Shown piece by piece: positions 12,032 to 24,744 of a stretch of 64,000 nt of DNA. Position numbers and translations under genes: made by a program. The stretch is from Bolinopsis microptera (taxonomy: Eukaryota > Ctenophora > Tentaculata > Lobata > Bolinopsidae), in contig NC_087079.1 of assembly GCF_026151205.1 (NCBI RefSeq), positions 6,234,169 through 6,298,168 on the forward strand, read 5' to 3'. Under the pieces are notes generated by a model. The model was not told where the DNA came from and did no database searches. It worked only from the letters and a program-made list of their open reading frames with translations. The stretch's first letter is position 1; every line of letters starts with the position of its first letter.

Positions 12032-15000
12032 ATAGATCGACAGTGACTAATAAGTGCAATACTGTTTCTCATTTAATCAAATCTTCCAAATTTTCAGGTA
12101 GCCGTAGAGCTAATTTACCCTGATATTTCGATTACTGTCTTTGTATCGTAAAACTCGCCCAAAAATCTGAGATTAATCTAAATCGCCATGGATATACAGT
12201 CTCAAGCATTGTGGTGTTGCCATGGTCACTATTTTATAAGAAATTAGCTGAAATTCTCCGTTATAGAGCGAGATAACCTTGAGCTCATGCTTTACCGAGA
12301 CTCACTTTAACCAACTCTGTTGCTTCGTTTAACTGATCAGGCAAACCTGCGTCACAAACAAAATGTTTTTAATATAAACGATAATATAAACGTTTCTGGC
12401 AAACGCGATCTTTTCATTTACCCAATTAAATGTTCTGCAAAATGGGTAGATTTTATTTCTTGAAGAGCTTTATTATAGGGAGCAGCTTAAACTGATGTTT
12501 AAAGGTCACATACTACACCATCATATACTACACCATCACATACTACATCATCACTGACTATATTGATCAAGGAGTATTATACATGATATACCACAACCAC
12601 TACCTTATAGATAGCACAGATTGTTAACTGCAAATTAAAATGAAGTCCCCGTAATACTAATTGAATTGTGACTTTTCTGCTACTCTAAAAAGAGGTTCTC
12701 AACCTTTTTATCACGCGCCTGGTAGGTGTTACTATGCAAAAATCAAGAATGCAGTAGTTTAAATATGGTACAGCTTGAGCTGCACTGTACCGGTATAAGT
12801 TGCAGCTTCTAAAGAGCATACTCGCCAGTCTGGATTTTTATTGATATGCCAACAAAGGCGGAAATTTTAGATGCTTGTATTTGCAAGTTTATTTAAGGTT
12901 CTATGATTTATTCATGATTGATGTGATTTGATCTAAACTTTCACAAATATTTCATTTTTGTCGTTGTTCTCGCTCCTTACCCATTGGCCATTGCTACAGC
13001 GGGACCGCGCAGCCCGCAAGTAAAAGGCCCGATATTTCTCAGCCCGCTGATGATACAGCCCACGAGCAAATGACATACATTTCAGCCCGCCGGGCTATAT
13101 GACATAATATAGCTCGCGAGAACGAGATACAATCTACCAACGTGTAGCATCTTAAACTGTCGTTAAACGAACAAACACGCTACAAACTATACAAACATAC
13201 AAATTTCCACACAGATGAAGGTCAAATTTTACGGCTTGAAAGTTAAAACTAATAGATAATGAACTATACAAGGCACAACAGTTGGCACGTGTACCATATG
13301 CATATTTATGATGATTGATACACGGCGGCTACAGCAGTATCCTCATATTATTCCACACTACACTTTAATAATTCCCACGGCAATAGTAATACAAAGAATG
13401 TATCAGCTCACCTCCTATCCCCTACCTTAGGGCCAATAAATTTGGTTAACAATAATTTTGGTTACCATAATTTTAGTCACAAATTTCGCAAATCTTTAGT
13501 CTACAACAATTTTAGTCACATTTTTTCGACTTTTTGAGACCATTTTCCATTCCATTTATTAGATTTTTCCATTTTTTCCCCCGATTTCGCATATAAAGTC
13601 ATACTTTATAGTTTAACGTTAGGCATGTTGATTAAATTATTTGTTGCAATAAAGAAATAAAACAAATAATTTGTAAAATAAAATGCTAACCATTAATTCA
13701 GCATGAATGAGCACCCGTCTGAGCATTACAGATTAAGCTGCAATGCATTACTCAGGAATTTCAATAACATCAGATCCAGAGTCTGTGACTCTGTATCACT
13801 AAGTTCTTCAGTACGCTGTTCGGTTTCTTTTTCACCCTTTTTCGAAGCTTTACCATTTCAGTCGGTACGAGTAGTTTATGTCTATATGATCCTTCAGCCG
13901 GTCCAACTGAACATATAGGGATGGATCGATTAAAGATGTAATGTCCAAGAGGAGCTCTAGAACGCATTAAGTGCAATAGGACTTTGGTACGGTTTTGTGC
14001 TTCGTAGTTTCACAACGGTCTTTCCTCACAACAAAGTTGTTCAGCAGTAGGAACGGTGATGTCATTATATTAATTATAAACAATGTAAGCTCAATAATAT
14101 TCATGTCATATATGATCTACTGAAATTTTGGTCTCCTTTAAAATTGGTCGCCTAAAAAATTAGTCTCATGAAATTTGGTTTACAACAATTTTAGTCTAAA
14201 GTTTGACTAAATTTACGGTGGACTAAATTTGTCGTTCTTAAGGTATATCACGCAGCTGGTGCATGATTGGCTCATATTGATCACGTGACATACTGTTACT
14301 ATGGTTACAAAATTCGTGGCGACCTAAATTTAAAGTCTGAGTCTCTAATCTCTATTAGTATTATTAACTGTTTTGTGTTTATCATTTCTATATAAATTGC
14401 TCACTATTTCAGTTGATAAACATTGAAATTTTAGGCCAACATTTTTCGTGTCACTCTATTGTGTTCCCGAAACATATTTTGCCCTGTTAAAAAAAACTAC
14501 CACTAACATTTATGTTATGAATTTGATCTTTTACTCTCATATTCAATGTCCATGATCAGACTGTGATCTCGAGCTCTCTGGGTTACTATTGTAAGCCATT
14601 ATAATAAGTCTACTCCTTTTGATGGTATAACCTGTAAGCTGAATTAGTTTTTTATATTCAGGCCGGGTTTTACTCGTAAATATATTGTGTACCGAATAGA
14701 AAATTGCCCTGTTTTGACATCGCCAGTAAAATGATTTTTTTGCGAATTTTACGTTCTACTCTCACGTTTTCTCCGTTTCAAACTCTCCTGGTAACTTTAG
14801 TCGTAGATTATTCACCTACTTCTAGGGTGTGGCAAAACTACTTGGAGAGGGTTCCAGGTATATCAGTGTAGAGAATAGAAGGTTAATGAATTCGCAGACA
14901 AGGTTTAGTCGATGTACTGTTAGATAGTTTTGACGCTGAAACTCTAGCCAAGAGCCAGGGTTGCCACATCTAGTTGTTACAACTTGAGCTAAAGATTGAT

Positions 15001-15962
15001 GTCTACACAGATCAGTTTCTGTCTAGAGTATAAGGTTTGGGAGGTTTACATGTAGAATATCATGTCATTTTACTTTCGCCGCATTTCCCCGACGTATACC
15101 GACAATATGTCTTCCCTGTTCTCATTACTTATATTCTAAATATTGGTTTACTTTTAGTTTTATGGATATTTATATCGTAGTTTGTATATTTAGTTTTCCG
15201 TGACTATCATTATCAATGTTACTATCTTTACTGTTACAACTTAAAAACTTGGACTCAAATACAAGGTATCTCGCATCAAATAAATAGTGCCAGGATTTGG
15301 TACTACTCATTACCCTGCCCTCATTATCTGTCGCCTGATCAGTGATCAAAACATTGTAAATTTCCGTATAAATCACAACGTTTTTTAAATAAATACGCAA
15401 AAACCTGTTAAATAAACGTAAAAACGCTCCAATTCAAAAAAACTTAAAACACGTATTTTACAACCTTGCTGATCACCATGTTGCATAGCATTTTAAAATG
15501 CACTTGAGAATTTCTTTCATTTGTTAAATTGTTCAATAATTCAAGCTGCCAGTTTTAGAGTGGGTTAAGAAAATATCGTGCGTCATCTCGGGGCGGAGCA
15601 GCAGTTTATTTGGTACAAGTTAAAGTGCACAACTCAGTTAAATCAAATTACTTGATTCTGGGGAACAATTTGTAGTGTTCCCGTTTATTGCACCAATGAT
15701 AAAGCTCCTATCAGGATAAATACTAACCATATTTAGGTAAACATTCCCAATCATTTGTACCTCAAAAGCGTCGTTCGTGTAATTAACATACCCCCAAGTG
15801 AAGCACATGACATGTTCATGATCCTAGGTCTTTATTGTTGGGGTGAGTTTCACAATCCGGAAGTTGCTGAGATACCCTCACAATAAAACGCTGAATATAC
15901 GACAGGTAAAGTGAGTATCATGTGATCTGCCCTGGTATATAGTCCACCTTTTAGGAAAGTAC
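12032..15962. other. Non-coding part of unit 1
   Basis: No gene recognised. Features: a near-duplicate trinucleotide-rich stretch at 12510-12555 (catactacaccat repeats), short inverted words in 13010-13130 around agcccgc, and about 13440-14240, where attttagtc and its complement gactaaat recur many times in alternating orientation. The small frames here are also found, with changes, in unit 2 and show no conserved domain. Confidence 0.45.
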
Positions 15963-16233
15963 CGCCCTTGTGCCCTCCGCCCTTGTGCCCTCCGTTCTCG
16001 TGTCCTCCGTTCTTGTGCCCTCCCCCCTCGTGTCCTCCGTTCTTGTGTCCTCCGTTCTTGTGCCCCCTGCCCTTGTGCCCTCCGCACTCGTGTCCTCCGT
16101 TCTTGTGCCCTCCTCCCTCGTGTCCTCCGTTCTTGTGTCCTCCGTTCTTGTGCCCTCTACCCTTGTGCCCTCCGTTCTTGTGCCCTCTGCCCTCGTGTCC
16201 TCCGCCCTTGTGCCCTCCGTTCTTGTGTCCAGT
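15963..16233. repeat. 15-bp GC-rich minisatellite, unit 1 copy
   Basis: About 18 copies of a 15-bp unit near ccttgtgccctccgt. Since 15 is divisible by three, it gives open frames on both strands (Cys-Pro-Pro-rich one way, His-Lys-Asn-Gly-Gly the other). The frames have no other coding feature, and the array length differs from the unit 2 copy (34949-35144), so I read it as a satellite. Confidence 0.9.
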
Positions 16234-16901
16234 TTCCAAAAAGCTTTCTTAACCCCTCATAAATTATGGATATTATGAGTCATTATATTCACAATTCACA
16301 TTGTTTTCAGGTCTCTAGAAACGTTTAGCTCTGTTGAACCTATTATTTGTACGCAGTATTGTGCAGCGGTTGGCGAGGTGGGGAGACAGTCTAAAAAGTC
16401 AATTAATTTAGATGTTATCAATAGTGGACACGATAAAGTTCATTCGTATCACCTGAGATTGATTCCTCACGTTATCTTATCACTAGCAATGTAGCAATGT
16501 TCTGCTCCTGCAAAAAATAAAATCCCTACACGACAACTCATCATGACTGGTTGTTTGTTTTCCGATAAAAAGTTCCAGCAGCGAGATTAATAAATATTGC
16601 TGGATATTGCCTCTGTTCCCCCTACTCATAACTTCTAACCGTGCTGCCACCGCACAAACTTAACAAATGGCCCGAAATCAGTAACTTTCCGCCTAATTCA
16701 CCTTCATTTCTGTTTCATCTCCCCGCTCAGGGGTCTGGGAAATGAGGAAACCCTCTCCGACAGCTCCGGTTCTCTTGTTAGTCCGGGTTATTTCCCCTGT
16801 GGGAAGATGATGTTCGTCTGCTTGTGAAGAGGATTTAGTGCTGGGTGGTCGGATAATACTTTGTTAGATGTTAGTGTCCGAGCTTGGAAGCTCTCTTCTT
16901 G

Positions 16902-16972
16902 TAACACCTTGTAATACCTTGTAACACCTTGTAACACCTTGTAACACCTTGTAACACCTTGCAACACCTTTA
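16902..16972. repeat. 10-bp tandem repeat, unit 1 copy
   Basis: About seven copies of gtaacacctt. The counterpart in unit 2 (35811-35852) has four. Confidence 0.9.
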
Positions 16973-17156
16973 TATACCTTGTAGTTGTTACTTATTATAC
17001 AACGTTTTCTCCTTTCTAATTCCTTGCAACATATTTTAACTTATCTTAGCCTATTGAGCTTAAATATTCATGTTACAAGCCGATAAAAGAATTTAGATTT
17101 TTGCCGTTATTTAAAAATTATTTTTCCATAATCGTAATCACTATCAGCTTATCAGC

Positions 17157-17231
17157 TTGGCGAGACAAAACCTTTAGTACCAAATTTATGATATTCAAAT
17201 ATCATAAATTTGGTACTAAAAGTTTTGTCTT
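17157..17231. repeat. Hairpin palindrome, truncated copy
   Basis: Inverted repeat with arms reading agacaaaacctttagtacc... and ...ggtactaaaagttttgtct around a 3-4 base centre. The right end lacks the outer 10 bases present in unit 2 (36023-36115) and the following sequence differs, so unit 1 carries a trimmed form. Confidence 0.9.
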
Positions 17232-17440
17232 TTTTTTTAAACGACTAACTTATCTCTCGTTTTTGTTAATCGTTTAATTATCATTCAACTCGTACACCCC
17301 TTCTCTTTTAAAAGACTCTTCCATTTACAACTACAACTCTGCCAGTGCCATCCCTTTGAATATATTCTGCAGGAACATCAACCTGCCGTATAAATTACAA
17401 GTTTCCAGAACCCGGTCACCGCTACAGCTCTTGACGTTCC

Positions 17441-18464
17441 AGCTTGACGTTCAGCGGTTCAGTTAATGTCCGGACTACTCCAGCTTGACGTGCAGCGGTT
17501 CAGTTAATGTCCGGACTACTCCAGCTTGACGTTTAGCGGTTCAGTTAATGTCCGGACTACTCCAGCTTGACGTTCAGCGGTTCAGTTAATGTCCGGACTA
17601 CTCCAGCTTGGCGTTCAGCGGTTCAGTTAATGTCCGGACTACTCCAGCTTGGCGTTCAGCGGTTCAGTTAATGTCCGGACTACTCCAGCTTGGCGTTCAG
17701 CGGTTCAGTTAATGTCTGGACTACTCCAGCTTGGCGTTCAGCGGTTCAGTTAATGTCCGGACTACTCCAGCTTGACGTTCAGCGGTTCAGTTAATGTCCG
17801 GACTACTCCGGCTTGACGTCCAGCGGTTCAGTTAATGTCAGGACTACTCCGGCTTGGCGTTCAGCGGTTCAGTTAAAGTCCGGACTACTCCAGCTTGACG
17901 TTCAGCGGTTCAGTTAATGTCCGGACTACTCCAGCTTGACGTTCAGCGGTTCAGTTAATGTCCGGACTACTCCAGCTTGACGTCCAGCGGTTCAGTTAAT
18001 GTCCGGACTACTCCAGCTTGACGTTCAGCGGTTCAGTTAATGTCCAGACTACTTCAGCTTGGCGTTCAGCGGTTCAGTTAATGTCCGGACTACTTCAGCT
18101 TGGCGTTCAGCGGTTCAGTTAATGTCCGGACTTCTCCAGCTTGACGTTCAGCGGTTCAGTTAATGTCCGGACTACTTCAGCTTGACGTCCAGCGGTTCAG
18201 TTAATGTCCGGACTACTCCAGCTTGACGTTCAGCGGTTCAGTTAATGTCCGGACTACTCCAGCTTGACGTTCAGCGGTTCAGTTAATGTCCGGACTACTC
18301 CAGTTTGACGTGCAGCGGTTCAGTTAATGTCCGGACTACTCCAGCTTGACGTTCAGCGGTTCAGTTAATGTCCGGACTACTCCAGCTTGACGTTCAGCGG
18401 TTCAGTTAATGTCCGGACTACTCCAGCTTGACGTTCAGCGGTTCAGTTAATGTCCAGACTACTT
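17441..18464. repeat. 41-bp minisatellite, about 25 copies (unit 1)
   Basis: The 41-bp unit starts agcttgacgttcagcggttc and ends with actactcc. Copies differ mainly at a few positions (gacg/ggcg, gttc/gtgc/gtcc, cc/tc). Twenty-five copies fit the length exactly. The period is not a multiple of three and no frame stays open. Confidence 0.97.
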
Positions 18465-18741
18465 TACATTGATTTGTTCCGATACTGTCATCGTCAACAT
18501 AGCTCCATAAACGGAATAAATAGGTAACTTTTAATTTAAATCCTAGTATTTTACTATTTAAATGTCAGTCCATACTTACCAATATTCGTTGGGTATCGCT
18601 ATTGAAACGGCATTTAAACGGTTCGATCGGACTATAAATTTAATTGTCAGTCGCATATTCGTGGTATTCTTTTGTTGGGAGTTCGATTGTAGCAAGAGTG
18701 GAATTTGATCATGAAACTTAAAGTTTTTGTAATTTACTAAC

Positions 18742-20100
18742 TTAGTGTAGCGTGTAATCAGTGTAGCTTGTGTTGCAAATATCGAGCTCTCTTATCTTTT
18801 GTAAATTTGCAATAAGTTCAGTTTGCTGCTACCGCGTAGTTAACCTTTGCGTGTGTACTTGTACATTACTATACAAGTACACTATGGGGGATGACCCAAC
18901 TTTGACCCGATCCCAGGAGTTGATTAAGGAGTTCAACTATGATCAACAGGAAGGCTGTGTTGCACGCTGGTCCGATCAGTTAGAAAAAGACCTGCATATT
19001 GACTACCGTGACATTGACTACGAAAGTCGTGAAAAGATCAAGACTAAGGATAAACAGACTCTGTCTGGCTGGATTGTGGATGCAGTGGACCTTGTTCGTC
19101 GGCAGAGTAGTCAGATGTATCTATTGAAGGAGATCATCGAGTGCTTCAAGACGGAAGCACTAGCAGACAAAGAAAAGGTGATCAGACTGCAGGGCCAGCT
19201 GCTGATGCAGAAGGACGAACAACTACAGTTGCTTAAGACGTCTGTTGAGGAAACAGTCCAGTCAGGGATTCAGAACTATAGTGCAGCAGTTCAGCAGAAC
19301 AGTGCAAGTGGTACGGTCTGCAACAGTAAAATCCTGAAGAAGGTGATGAAGAGTGTGGCTGCAGAGGAGGACAGGAGCAAGAACCTGATCGTGTTTGGAC
19401 TGAAAGAAGAGGAGGAAGAACAGCTTCCAGCGCTAGTTACTGCAGTTTTGGAGGAGATCGGGGAGAAACCTCACTTCGAAGCGACTAGAGTCGGTTGGAA
19501 GAGGCCAGGTAGTACGGCTATCCGACCAGTCAAGATCACCGTCCCTAGCTCAACAGCGGTTCATCAGATTCTGATGGAAACAGGGAGACTGAGGGAGACG
19601 CACAAAGATGTATGGATATGTCCAGACAGATCCAGCGAAGAACGAGCAACAAGGAAGCATCTGGTCACTGACCTGAAGAAGAAGAGGGCGGAACAGACTC
19701 ATCTCGACCACTACATCCGGTACGGGAAGGTATGTAGCCGTGATAAGAAGTCACCATGAGTTACACTCTCGGACACTGATCAGTATATGAAGGAGTGATG
19801 ATTATTTTAAGAATTTTCAGACGTTATCTGTATTTAAGAGACAACTATATATTTTGAATATTTTATTATTTGATTGTTTCACACTTTTCATATTTCATAA
19901 TTTTATTACTAGGTGGAGGTGATGTTATTGAGACTTTGGGCGGCCATAAAACTCCTGTTTTGATAGTTGTCCTCTGTACTTGTTTCACTGACCCACGCTT
20001 TATAGCATTTATACATTTCGGCCCATTTTATATGTTTGTTCGACTTGCTGTACATTTGTATATTTGCTATTTTGTAAAAGTTTCAAATCAAAATCAATTA
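18742..20100 (+). mobile_element. ORF1-only (half) LINE, ORF2 absent
   Basis: This segment is absent from the matching position in unit 2 (about 39336-39350), so it is an insertion in unit 1 or a loss from unit 2. It has a 5' leader of about 140 bp, an intact ORF1, and about 340 bp of 3' UTR ending in caaatcaaaatcaa, followed by a possible short target duplication (ttagt at about 18742 and 20098). A related 3' UTR lies on the minus strand at about 63155-63410, ending in repeated aaatc, which supports the 3' boundary. No endonuclease or reverse transcriptase sequence is present. The layout resembles the half-LINEs (HAL1) known in mammals. Confidence 0.75.
18884..19759 (+). CDS. LINE ORF1 RNA-binding protein (intact)
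   Basis: A 291-aa protein from the ATG at 18884; the frame is open further upstream but has no earlier ATG. The N-terminal 60 residues are charged and unassigned. Residues about 80-130 are a Leu/Gln/Lys/Glu-rich coiled coil (KVIRLQGQLLMQKDEQLQLL). Residues about 164-245 look like an RRM: a first strand around NLIVFGL (167-173) and a central strand around RPVKITV (214-220). Residues 248-268 (PDRSSEERATRKHLV onwards) match the C-terminal domain that follows the RRM in L1-like and CR1/L2-like ORF1 proteins. In those families ORF1p forms multimers on LINE RNA and acts as a chaperone. Translation is unbroken, suggesting a young insertion. The exact LINE clade cannot be told without ORF2. Confidence 0.8.
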   Translation: MGDDPTLTRSQELIKEFNYDQQEGCVARWSDQLEKDLHIDYRDIDYESREKIKTKDKQTLSGWIVDAVDLVRRQSSQMYLLKEIIECFKTEALADKEKVIRLQGQLLMQKDEQLQLLKTSVEETVQSGIQNYSAAVQQNSASGTVCNSKILKKVMKSVAAEEDRSKNLIVFGLKEEEEEQLPALVTAVLEEIGEKPHFEATRVGWKRPGSTAIRPVKITVPSSTAVHQILMETGRLRETHKDVWICPDRSSEERATRKHLVTDLKKKRAEQTHLDHYIRYGKVCSRDKKSP

Positions 20101-21042
20101 GTAGTAACTACAAAAATTGATTATGAATTATGATATCAGCCCCACACAGAGATATAATAGTTATTATTGAAGAAATAACAACAAAAGAAGTATTAAAATA
20201 ACCTCTGAACACACCCTACTTGGTGTGGTAGTACAGAAGCCTAGTTCTTGTTGATCCTCTCAATACCTGACAGGAATTACCAGACCAATGATCCGTTGTA
20301 CTTAATAACAACTTCCTGTGTACAACTCTAGTAACAACCTCCCATAGTCAGCTCCAGTCTGTGAACTAAGATCTTAGCAGGGTCCTGTCTATATGGTATT
20401 TGGTTGCTTGTAGCGACGTCTCCGCTAGTATAATTAATTAATTAATTAACTGATGTATTAGTTATAAGATGACACGTTTAGCTTGTAGCGACGTCTCCTC
20501 TTGTATTATGTATAATTAATTAACATATATATTTGTTATTAGATTACACGTGTGGTAGTACAGAAACCTTCTTGTAGTTCTTAACTTTGTCAAGTTTCGT
20601 CGGTTATTTGATATTTTTAATTACTTAAAATTTAGATACTGTTAATCGAAACACTCTAAATAATAATTGGTCAGCCTTATAAATTATTAATCACTCTTTA
20701 AGTGCTCCAAATAGTCCTCATTCATATTGCGATTTATATGTCACGATTTATATGTCACGAATACTGTTAAGCTATCTTAGTCCTAACGAGTTATCAAGCA
20801 GTATACTAGTCCCTCAGTATTTGCATCAAGTACGATTATCATTAGATATAATACTTAATATACAGAATATATTTGTCTGTCTTAATATTACTATTCATCA
20901 ACTTTACAATTTGTGTCTTGATGTCATATGTCCCTTACTTTTATACTACTGAATATTTTAGCACTAAATTATAAATATGTAGCCCATTCATTTTCCTTGA
21001 TCTTAACTTTAAATATTTGCAATGTGATATATTAACTAATAA
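20101..21042. other. Non-coding end of unit 1
   Basis: No gene. The words gcttgtagcgacgtctcc recur at about 20410 and 20480, each followed by attaattaatt-type runs. About 20555-20765 is missing from unit 2, where a different inverted repeat is found (40464-40517). Confidence 0.5.
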
Positions 21043-21059
21043 GATCTATTAAATAGATC
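21043..21059. repeat. 17-bp palindrome at the duplication junction
   Basis: GATCTATT-A-AATAGATC is a perfect odd palindrome straddling the join of unit 1 (ends 21042) and unit 2 (starts 21053). The last seven bases belong to the start of the repeated unit (also at 12032-12038); the first ten occur at neither unit end, as expected of an inverted templated insertion. Confidence 0.8.
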
Positions 21060-24000
21060 GACAGTGACTAATAAGTGCAATACTGTTTCTCATTTAATCA
21101 AATCTTTCAAATTTTCAGGTAGCCGTAGAGCTAATTTACCCTGATATTTCGATTACTGTCTTTGTATCGTAAAACTCGCCCAAAAATCTGAGATTAATCT
21201 AAATCGCCATGGATATACAGTCTCAAGCATTGTGGTGTTGCCATGGTCACTATTTTATAAGAAATTAGCTGAAATTCTCCGTTATAGAGCGAGATAACCT
21301 TGAGCTCATGCTTTACCGAGACTCACTTTAACCAACTCTGTTGCTTCGTTTAACTGATCAGGCAAACCTGCGTCACAAACAAAATGTTTTTAATATAAAC
21401 GTTAATATAAACGTTTCTGGCAAACGCGATCTTTTCATTTACCCAATTAAATGTTCTGCAAAATGGGTAGATTTTATTTCTTGAAGAGCTTTATTATAGG
21501 GAGCAGCTTAAACTGATGTTTAAAGGTCACATACTACACCATCATATACTACACCATCACATACTACATCATCACTGACTATATTGATCAAGGAGTATTA
21601 TACATGATATACCACAACCACTACCTTATAGATAGCACAGATTGTTAACTGCAAATTAAAATGAAGTCCCCGTAATACTAATTGAATTGTGACTTTTCTG
21701 CTACTCTAAAAAGAGGTTCTCAACCTTTTTATCACGCGCCTGGTAGGTGTTACTATGCAAAAATCAAGAATGCAGTAGCCGCTGCAATTAAAGTTTAAAT
21801 ATGGAACAGCTTGAGCTGCACTGTACCGGTATAAGTTGCAGCTTCTAAAGAGCTTACTCGCCAGTCTGGATTTTTTATTGATATGCCAAGTGCCAACAAA
21901 GTCGGAAATTTTAGATGCTTGTATTTGCAAGCTTATTTAAGGTTCTATGATTTATTCATGATTGATGTGATTTGATCTAAACTTTCACAAATATTATATT
22001 TATCATGCAGTGATTATTGAAAGTAAAGTCAACATTTATTATTTCTTGTCGTGATTTAATATTTGTAAGTGACGTCCTCTCCATTTTTTTATAGACTTCG
22101 TAACTTTTTACACGTGGGTCGTGGAAGGTATTGATTCATTTGTGTGAAACTGGACACCAGAACAAATATGACGAATGACAAGGTTGCTCACTCCTTGTTC
22201 TCGCTCCTTACTCATTTCCCCTTTTTGCTGGCTCCTTGCTTCTCACTTCTTGCTCCTTGATCCGTAGTAATTGGGTTCATCTCAACTGCAGCTATTATCA
22301 GCGGGTGGTCTGGGAACATTCCACAGTGAGCATATATTAGATGAGAGACTGTAATAAATAACAAAAAAAATAAAATAATTTGTAACATAAAATGCTATCT
22401 ATTAATTCGGCAATGAGCACCCGTCTGAGCATAACAGATTAAGCTGCAATGCATTACTCAGGAATTTCATTAACATCAGATCCTGAGTAGCTGTGACTCT
22501 GTATCACTAAGTTCTTCAGTACGCTGTTCGGTTTCTTTTTCACCCTTTTTCGACTTTACCATTTCAGTCGGTACGAGTAGTTTATGTCTATATGATCCTT
22601 CAGCCGGTCCAACTGAACATGTAGGGATGGATCGATTTAAGATGTAATGTACAAGAGGAGCTCTAGAACACTTTAAGTGCAATAGGACTTTGGTACGGTT
22701 TTGTGCTTCTTAGTTTCACAACGGTCTTTCCTCCCAAAAAAGTTGTTCAGCAGTAGGAACGGTGATGTCATTATATTATTTATAAACAATGTAAGCTCAA
22801 TGATATTCATGTCATATATGCTTTACTGAAATTTTGGTCTCCTTTAAAATTGGTCGCCGAAAAAATTAGTCTCATGAAATTTGGTTTACAACAATTTTAG
22901 TCAAAAGTTTGACTAAATTTATGGTAGACTAAATTTGTCGTTCTTAAGGTATATCACGCAGATGGTGCATGATTGGCTCATATTGAACACGTGACATACT
23001 GTTACTATGGTTACAAAATTCGTGGCGACCTAAATTTAAAGTCTGAGTCTCTAAAGTCTAATCTCTATTAGTATTAATAAATGTTTTGTGTTTATCATTT
23101 CTATATAAATTGCTCACTATTTCAGTTGATAAACATTGAAATTTTAGGCCGAAATTTTTCGTGTAATTCTATTGTGTTCCCGAAACATATTTTGCCCTGT
23201 TTAAAAAAAACTACCACTAACATTTATGTTATGTCATGAATTTAATCTTTTACTCTCATATTCAATGTCCATGATCAGACTGTGATCTCGAGCTCTCTGG
23301 GTTACTATTGTAAGCCATTATAGTAAGTTTACTCCTTTTGATGGTATAACCTGTAAGCTGAATTAGTTTTTTATATTCAGGCCGGGTTTTACTCGTAAAT
23401 ATATTGTGTACCGAATAGAAAATTGCCCTGTTTTGACATCGCCAGTAAAATGATTTTTTTGCGAATTTTACGTTCTACTCTCACGTTTTCTCCGTTTCAA
23501 ACTCTCCTGGTAACTTTAGTCGTAGATTATTCACCTACTTCTAGGGTGTGGCAAAACTACTTGGAGAGGGTTCCAGGTATATCAGTGTAGAGAATAGAAG
23601 GTTAATGAATTCGCAGACAAGGTTTAGTCGATGTACTGTTAGATAGTTTTGACGCTGAAACTCTAGCCAAGAGCCAGGGTTGCCACATCTAGTTGTTACA
23701 ACTTGAGCTAAAGATTGATGTCTACACAGATCAGTTTCTGTCTAGAGTATAAGGTTTGGGAGGTTTACATGTAGAATATCATGTCATTTTACTTTCGCCG
23801 CATTTCCCCGACGTATACCGACAATATGTCTTCCCTGTTCTCATTACTTATATTCTAAATAATAAATATTGGTTTACTTTTAGTTTTATGGATATTTATA
23901 TCGTAGTTTGTATATTTAGTTTTCCGAGACTATCATTATCAATGTTACTATCTTTACTGTTACAACTTAAAAACTTGGACTCAAATACAAGGTATCTCGC

Positions 24001-24196
24001 ATAAAATAAATAATGCCAGGATTTGGTACTACTCAATACCCTGCCCTCATTATCTATCACCTGATCAGTGATCAAAACATTGTAAATTTCCGTATAAATC
24101 ACAACGTTTTTTAAATAAATACGCAAAAACCTGTTAAATAAACTTAAAAACGCTCCAATTCAAAAAAACTTAAAACACGTATTTTACAACCTTGCT

Positions 24197-24205
24197 GATC
24201 ACCAT
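24197..24205. repeat. 9-bp target duplication GATCACCAT (left)
   Basis: Identical to 34456-34464; the uninterrupted site is present once in unit 1 at 15471-15479. Confidence 0.95.
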
Positions 24206-24744
24206 TAGGGCCTGTCGTGATATCATGGATCGCTTAGGTTCCACCAGGATCTGGTAGTCCTCATAATTCTGCGGCCTCTATGTGTCGTCATCTCGCACAA
24301 CTCCGAAAAACCGTTGTGAGTTTGGCATGTGAAAATTTGCAGCCCTCCAGACATCGATTGGGTTAACGAGTTGTCGTACGTCACCTCAAGATCGGGTGAC
24401 AGGGGGCTGAACAGGCCAGAACCCAATTGATTGGGTCTGAGGTCACGTGATTATGAGCCTGAGGTCACGTGACTATGACGTCACCAGAGCTCGTTCTCCG
24501 TTTCCCGCTCTTTGGACCAGGTGAGCTTGCATGCTTGTGAAAGTGGGTGTAAGTACAGCTGTACTGTAGTTACATCCAATTACCCCTAATAGAATGAAGA
24601 TTTATTTTCTGACAGAAAGCTAGAAATTTACCAAAATATCGACTTTGTTCAAAATTTATTTTGATGATCACTCCTAACCTAAAATTGCACGAGAAATCGA
24701 TTAAACTTGGTTTCAGAACTCAACAATGCTTCCTTATGCCTAAA

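Larger units (their letters stand above)
12032..21042 (+). repeat. Unit 1 of a direct tandem duplication (9.0 kb)
   Basis: This block is repeated in the same order and orientation at 21053-40796, with identity that looks about 97-98% by eye over long stretches (for example 13690-15479 against 22390-24205, and 15480-17400 against 34465-36390). Unit 1 carries the LINE at about 18742-20100, which unit 2 lacks, and shows the uninterrupted target sites of two insertions in unit 2: GATCACCAT at 15471-15479 and TA at 20229-20230. About 12965-13650 differs from the corresponding part of unit 2. Confidence 0.93.

Noticed and set aside
15850-16278. 129-aa His/Gly-rich and Cys/Pro-rich frames (and 34836-35180)
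   Set aside because: Products of a 15-bp satellite whose copy number differs between the tandem units; no signal peptide, conserved ends or codon pattern that would suggest a structural protein.
19870-20133. 87-codon frame resembling one at 63137-63397
   Set aside because: The similarity comes from both being copies of the same LINE 3' UTR; no domain and no initiating ATG in good context.
24223-24426. 67-codon frame present at both ends of the Mutator-like element (also 34235-34438)
   Set aside because: It is simply the terminal inverted repeat read in mirror orientation.
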